This document shows, piece after piece, positions 29,836 to 32,725 of a stretch of DNA of 32,725 nt (position 1 is its first letter; the number at the start of each line of letters is the position of its first letter). The stretch is from an uncultured Sphingomonadaceae bacterium. Its GTDB lineage: Bacteria > Pseudomonadota > Alphaproteobacteria > Sphingomonadales > Sphingomonadaceae. The notes under the pieces are model-generated. The model was not told the origin of the DNA. It searched no databases and saw nothing but the letters and a program-made list of their open reading frames with translations. Location: NCBI GenBank assembly GCA_946479505.1, contig CAMLGC010000028.1, forward strand, positions 1 to 32,725. The letters run 5' to 3'. The translations under genes and the position numbers were made by a program.

Positions 29836-31239
29836 CTACCGTCCGGCAGGCGTCGCGCGCTCGGCGATATAGCCCGTCACCGCCTCGAAGGTTGCAGGCA
29901 GCGTCGCGTAGCGCTCCTCGCGGTCGAACAGGTCGCCCATCCGGCCCGGCAATGCGGGTCGAACGCCGGTCGCGCGTTCGACCGCGTCGGGGAACTTGGC
30001 CGGGTGCGCGGTGGCGAGCGTCACCACCGGCGCATCCTCGATTCCCGCCCGGCGCGCCGCCGCGAGGCCGATCGCGGTATGCGGATCGATCACCTGACCC
30101 GCACGCTCGCACGCCCAGCGCATCGCGAGCGCCATCTCCTCGACGGTGACGCGGTCGCTCGCGAACAGCGCGGCGGCGCCCTCGGCTTGCGCATTGGTGA
30201 GCTGCATCGTCCTGACTGCCTCGAACCCCCGCATCTGCTCAGCCAGCGCCGTGCCGTCGCGGCCGCCGGCGTCGAACAGCAGGCGTTCGAAATTGGAGCT
30301 CACCTGGATGTCCATCGACGGGCTCGGCGTCGGCGTGACCTTCCCGGCCGAATAGTCGCCCGCCGAAAGCGCCCGGTGGAGGATATCATTGACGTTGGTC
30401 GCGACGATCAGCTTCGCGACGGGCAGCCCCATCTTCGCCGCGACATAGCCTGCGAACACGTCCCCGAAATTGCCCGTCGGGACCGAGAAGGCGACCGGCC
30501 GCTCGGGCGCGCCGAGGCGGACGGCGGCATAGAAATAATAGACCACCTGCGCCATCAGCCGCGCCCAGTTGATCGAATTGACCGCCGAAAGGCGGAAGCG
30601 GCGCGCGAAGTCGCGGTCGTTGAACGCGGCCTTCACCAGCGCCTGCGCGTCGTCGAAGCTGGCGCCATCGAGCGCGATGTTGTGGATGTTGGGCGCGCGC
30701 ACCGTCGTCATCTGGCGGCGCTGCACCTCCGAGACGCGGCCCGCCGGGTGGAGCATGAACACGTCGACATGCGCGCGGCCCGCAAGCGCGTCGATCGCCG
30801 CCGAGCCGGTATCGCCGCTGGTCGCGCCGACGATGGTGAGATGCGTGTCCTTGCCGGTCAGGAAGCGCTCGAACAGCAGGCCGAGAAGCTGAAGCGCCAC
30901 GTCCTTGAACGCGAGCGTGGGGCCGTGGAACAGCTCGAGCAGCCAGTGGCGGCTGTCGAGCTGGACGAGCGGCGTCACCGCGTCGTGCGCGAAGCGGCCG
31001 TACGCCTCGCCGCACAGCGTTTTCAATTCGTCGCGGGTGAGCGCGTCGCCGACGAAGGGCGCCATCACCTCGACCGCGGTGTCGGCATAGGAAAGCCCGC
31101 GCAGGCCGCGGATCGCCTCGGGCGAGAACGTTGGCCAGCCTTCCGGCACGTAGAGCCCGCCATCGGCGGCGAGGCCGGTCAGCGTCACCCCCTCGAAATC
31201 GAGGATGGGCGCGTTCCCCCTGGTGCTCACATAGCGCAT
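29836..31239 (-). CDS. thrC: Threonine synthase
   Basis: The 467-residue PLP enzyme converts O-phosphohomoserine to threonine. It starts MRYVSTRG and has the long-type N-terminal domain (LTGLAADGGLYVPEGWP). The cofactor lysine is K112 in FHGPTLAFKDVALQ; IVGATSGDTGSAAIDAL (137-153) is the phosphate-binding loop. SVPTGNFGDVFAGYVAAKMGLPV and SPSMDIQVSSNFERLLF are family signatures. AGGCGG six bases before ATG 31239 decides the start; an in-frame extension to 31275 would overlap the SURF1 coding end. It sits ten bases downstream of the SURF1 gene. Confidence 0.96.
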   Translation of the reverse strand: MRYVSTRGNAPILDFEGVTLTGLAADGGLYVPEGWPTFSPEAIRGLRGLSYADTAVEVMAPFVGDALTRDELKTLCGEAYGRFAHDAVTPLVQLDSRHWLLELFHGPTLAFKDVALQLLGLLFERFLTGKDTHLTIVGATSGDTGSAAIDALAGRAHVDVFMLHPAGRVSEVQRRQMTTVRAPNIHNIALDGASFDDAQALVKAAFNDRDFARRFRLSAVNSINWARLMAQVVYYFYAAVRLGAPERPVAFSVPTGNFGDVFAGYVAAKMGLPVAKLIVATNVNDILHRALSAGDYSAGKVTPTPSPSMDIQVSSNFERLLFDAGGRDGTALAEQMRGFEAVRTMQLTNAQAEGAAALFASDRVTVEEMALAMRWACERAGQVIDPHTAIGLAAARRAGIEDAPVVTLATAHPAKFPDAVERATGVRPALPGRMGDLFDREERYATLPATFEAVTGYIAERATPAGR

Positions 31240-31249
31240 CGGCGCCCGC

Positions 31250-31891
31250 CTAGCCGCGCGTCGGCGGGGTGACAAGCGGGTGGCGACGGCGGCGCAGCGC
31301 GAGCAGATAGATCATGACCGCAAGTCCCGCGAAGATGAACCATTGGACCGCATAGGCGAGGTGGTTGTTGGGCACCGCCGAAAGGTCGGGCCCCGAATTG
31401 GGCATCAGCCCCACCGGTGGCGTTGCGGCGACGAGCATCAGTCGCTGGGGGCCGCCATGCCCCAGCATCGTCTCGATCAGCGCGCGGTGATCGGGGGCGT
31501 GGCTGATGAAGCCCGAGACGGCGCCGCCGCTCCAGGTCGGCCGCGCGGCGGGATCGGCCGCGACGCCGAGCTGGACCGCGAAGGGCTCGCCCGAGCCGGC
31601 GCGCGTGCAGCGGGCGATCTGGCGCCAGCCCACCTTCCCGCTCGCGCTGCGGCCGACTTCGGTGGTCCAGCCGGTCACGTGCTGGCAGACTGCCTGCGCC
31701 TTGCGGAAGAGCAGCGCGTCGCCGACCGGATGTTCGGGAAGGGCGACCGGCGGCAGGGTCTCGTTGGCGGCGTAGCGCGCGAGCAGATCCTCCTTCCAAT
31801 CCTTGCGATGGAGCTGCCAGATGCCGAGCGCGACCATCGCCGCGGCGGCGAGCCCGACCAGGATCGTGGGAAGAACCGGAAGCCGCCTCAC
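31250..31891 (-). CDS. SURF1-family cytochrome oxidase biogenesis protein
   Basis: The 213-residue protein has the SURF1 plan of two membrane helices flanking a periplasmic domain. Helix 1 is LPTILVGLAAAAMVALGIWQLHRKDWKEDLL, with the conserved LGxWQLxRxxWK pattern. Helix 2 is near 180-203 (AVQWFIFAGLAVMIYLLALRRRR), preceded by NNHLAYAVQWF, the usual C-terminal signature. SURF1 proteins help insert heme a into oxidase subunit I. The start codon is GTG, overlapping the DUF983 stop (GTGA), so translation is coupled. Position in a cox operon supports the role. Confidence 0.93.
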   Translation of the reverse strand: MRRLPVLPTILVGLAAAAMVALGIWQLHRKDWKEDLLARYAANETLPPVALPEHPVGDALLFRKAQAVCQHVTGWTTEVGRSASGKVGWRQIARCTRAGSGEPFAVQLGVAADPAARPTWSGGAVSGFISHAPDHRALIETMLGHGGPQRLMLVAATPPVGLMPNSGPDLSAVPNNHLAYAVQWFIFAGLAVMIYLLALRRRRHPLVTPPTRG

Positions 31892-32277
31892 CGGTCGGCG
31901 ATCCGCCCTTCGCGTGCGGCGTTGCGGTATTCGAGCACGATCAGCGCGCCCTTGGCGAGCCGCAGACTGCCGACCACCAGCAGTGCCGTCACCGGAATCC
32001 AGATCGCCATCTGGAGCCAGAGCGGCGGCGCGAAGGTAAGCTGAAGCGTCACCGCGACCGCCATCACCAGCGCGCCGACGATCAGCGTCAGGAACGCCGC
32101 GGGCCCGTCACCGACGTTGAAGCTCGAATAATCGAGCCCGCACGCGCGGCAGCGCTCGGCAAAGGCGACGGGGCCGACGAACAAGGTCGCGGCCCCGCAG
32201 CGCGGGCATAGCCCCTTGATCGCCGATGCGGCGGGCGACGGCGCGGATGGGCCGGCCGGATCGCCCGCGTCGCTCAT
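31888..32277 (-). CDS. DUF983 family membrane protein
   Basis: The 129-residue protein starts with a Pro/Ser/Ala-rich tail, then a rubredoxin-like zinc ribbon CPRCG (Cys24, Cys27) and CRACG (Cys43, Cys46), with [16 protein letters not shown] after it. Two membrane helices follow (about 58-80 and 88-110). DUF983 genes are regularly found between ctaE and SURF1 in Alphaproteobacteria, so a role in oxidase assembly is likely, but the function is unproven. Its ATG overlaps the ctaE stop (ATGA), and its stop overlaps the SURF1 start. Confidence 0.92.
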   Translation of the reverse strand: MSDAGDPAGPSAPSPAASAIKGLCPRCGAATLFVGPVAFAERCRACGLDYSSFNVGDGPAAFLTLIVGALVMAVAVTLQLTFAPPLWLQMAIWIPVTALLVVGSLRLAKGALIVLEYRNAAREGRIADR

Positions 32278-32725
32278 CCGCCGTGATAGGCCGCGCCCCA
32301 GCCGCCCCAGACGTAGATCGAGACGAACAGGAACAGCCACACCACGTCGACGAAATGCCAATACCAGGCAGCGGCCTCGAAGCCGAAATGCTGGCGCGGG
32401 GTGAACTCGCCCTTGTAGGCGCGGATCAGGCACACGATCAGGAAGATCGTGCCGATGATGACGTGGAAGCCGTGGAAGCCCGTCGCCATGAAGAACGACG
32501 CGCCATAGTTCAGCCCGGCAAAGGCGAACGGCGCATGCGCATATTCATAGGCCTGGATCGAGGTGAAGAGCAGACCGAGGATGATCGTCAGCCACAGTCC
32601 CTTGAGCACGCCGTCGCGATTTCCAACGCCGAGCAGACCCCAAAGCCCGGTCTTCTCGCCGCCGCGCTGGCCGTGGATCAGCGCGTGGTGCGCCCAGGTG
32701 ACGGTGGTGCCCGAGGTGAGCAGGA
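32274..32725 (-). CDS. ctaE: Cytochrome c oxidase subunit III, C-terminal part (start outside window)
   Basis: About 150 residues are visible, open to the edge. Recognised subunit III segments are [16 protein letters not shown] at the edge, then [70 protein letters not shown]. The HGFHV and [11 protein letters not shown] motifs are diagnostic. Subunit III supports the catalytic subunits of the aa3-type oxidase in the inner membrane. An internal GTG at 32609 is not the true start, because family sequence continues beyond it. The stop overlaps the DUF983 start. Confidence 0.96.
   Translation of the reverse strand, partial: LLTSGTTVTWAHHALIHGQRGGEKTGLWGLLGVGNRDGVLKGLWLTIILGLLFTSIQAYEYAHAPFAFAGLNYGASFFMATGFHGFHVIIGTIFLIVCLIRAYKGEFTPRQHFGFEAAAWYWHFVDVVWLFLFVSIYVWGGWGAAYHGG

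Overview
The window is GC-rich chromosomal DNA with densely packed genes and ATGA/GTGA start-stop overlaps. Gene content and order (yajC-secD-secF-Mth938-like, ctaE-DUF983-SURF1-thrC) and the dispersed palindromic repeats point to an alphaproteobacterium of the order Sphingomonadales, probably Sphingomonas or a close relative. This placement is from recognition, not from a database search. I found no rRNA, tRNA, CRISPR array, insertion sequence or prophage.

Layout, left to right. 1-979: the 3' end of a phospholipase D/cardiolipin synthase-type gene, convergent with a PmtA-like phospholipid methyltransferase. 1119-2731: a small ABM-fold protein overlapping an MFS exporter. 2907-5195: a full-length Cdc48/p97-type double AAA+ ATPase. 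5297-6375: an isolated intrinsic terminator, a LysR-box-like dyad and a LysR regulator. 6511-8931: a cyclophilin, divergent from an MgtE magnesium channel and a DUF1489 gene. 8936-10953: an exported GIN-domain protein and a GT4 glycosyltransferase. 10938-14311: the SecDF-YajC export module with an Mth938-like gene (minus strand).

14468-21183 is a complete sugar-uptake locus: an MalK/UgpC-type ATPase, a LacI regulator with an operator-like palindrome in front of it, a lipoprotein binding protein, two permeases and a GH1 beta-glucosidase. The genes nearly all overlap, and the simplest reading is import and hydrolysis of a beta-glucoside or short oligosaccharide under LacI control. 21403-22527 is ispG of the MEP isoprenoid pathway.

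22614-26764 (minus) runs phhB, isoaspartyl peptidase, S1/P1 nuclease and a 666-residue fusion of protein-L-isoaspartate methyltransferase with an erythromycin-esterase-like domain. Two unrelated enzymes for isoaspartate therefore sit in one group. 26813-28415 (plus) holds a minimal zincin and ccmA-ccmB, translationally coupled, with no ccmC behind them. 28597-32725 (minus) holds a small HTH protein, an RlmI/K-like methyltransferase, thrC, SURF1, DUF983 and the 3' part of cytochrome oxidase subunit III.

The most unusual non-coding signal is a set of REPIN-like elements. Each consists of two inverted copies of a short hairpin-forming unit. They lie at convergent gene ends, between secD and secF, and once inside the 3' coding end of the sugar-binding protein, where the element is translated in frame and the downstream ATGA coupling survives.
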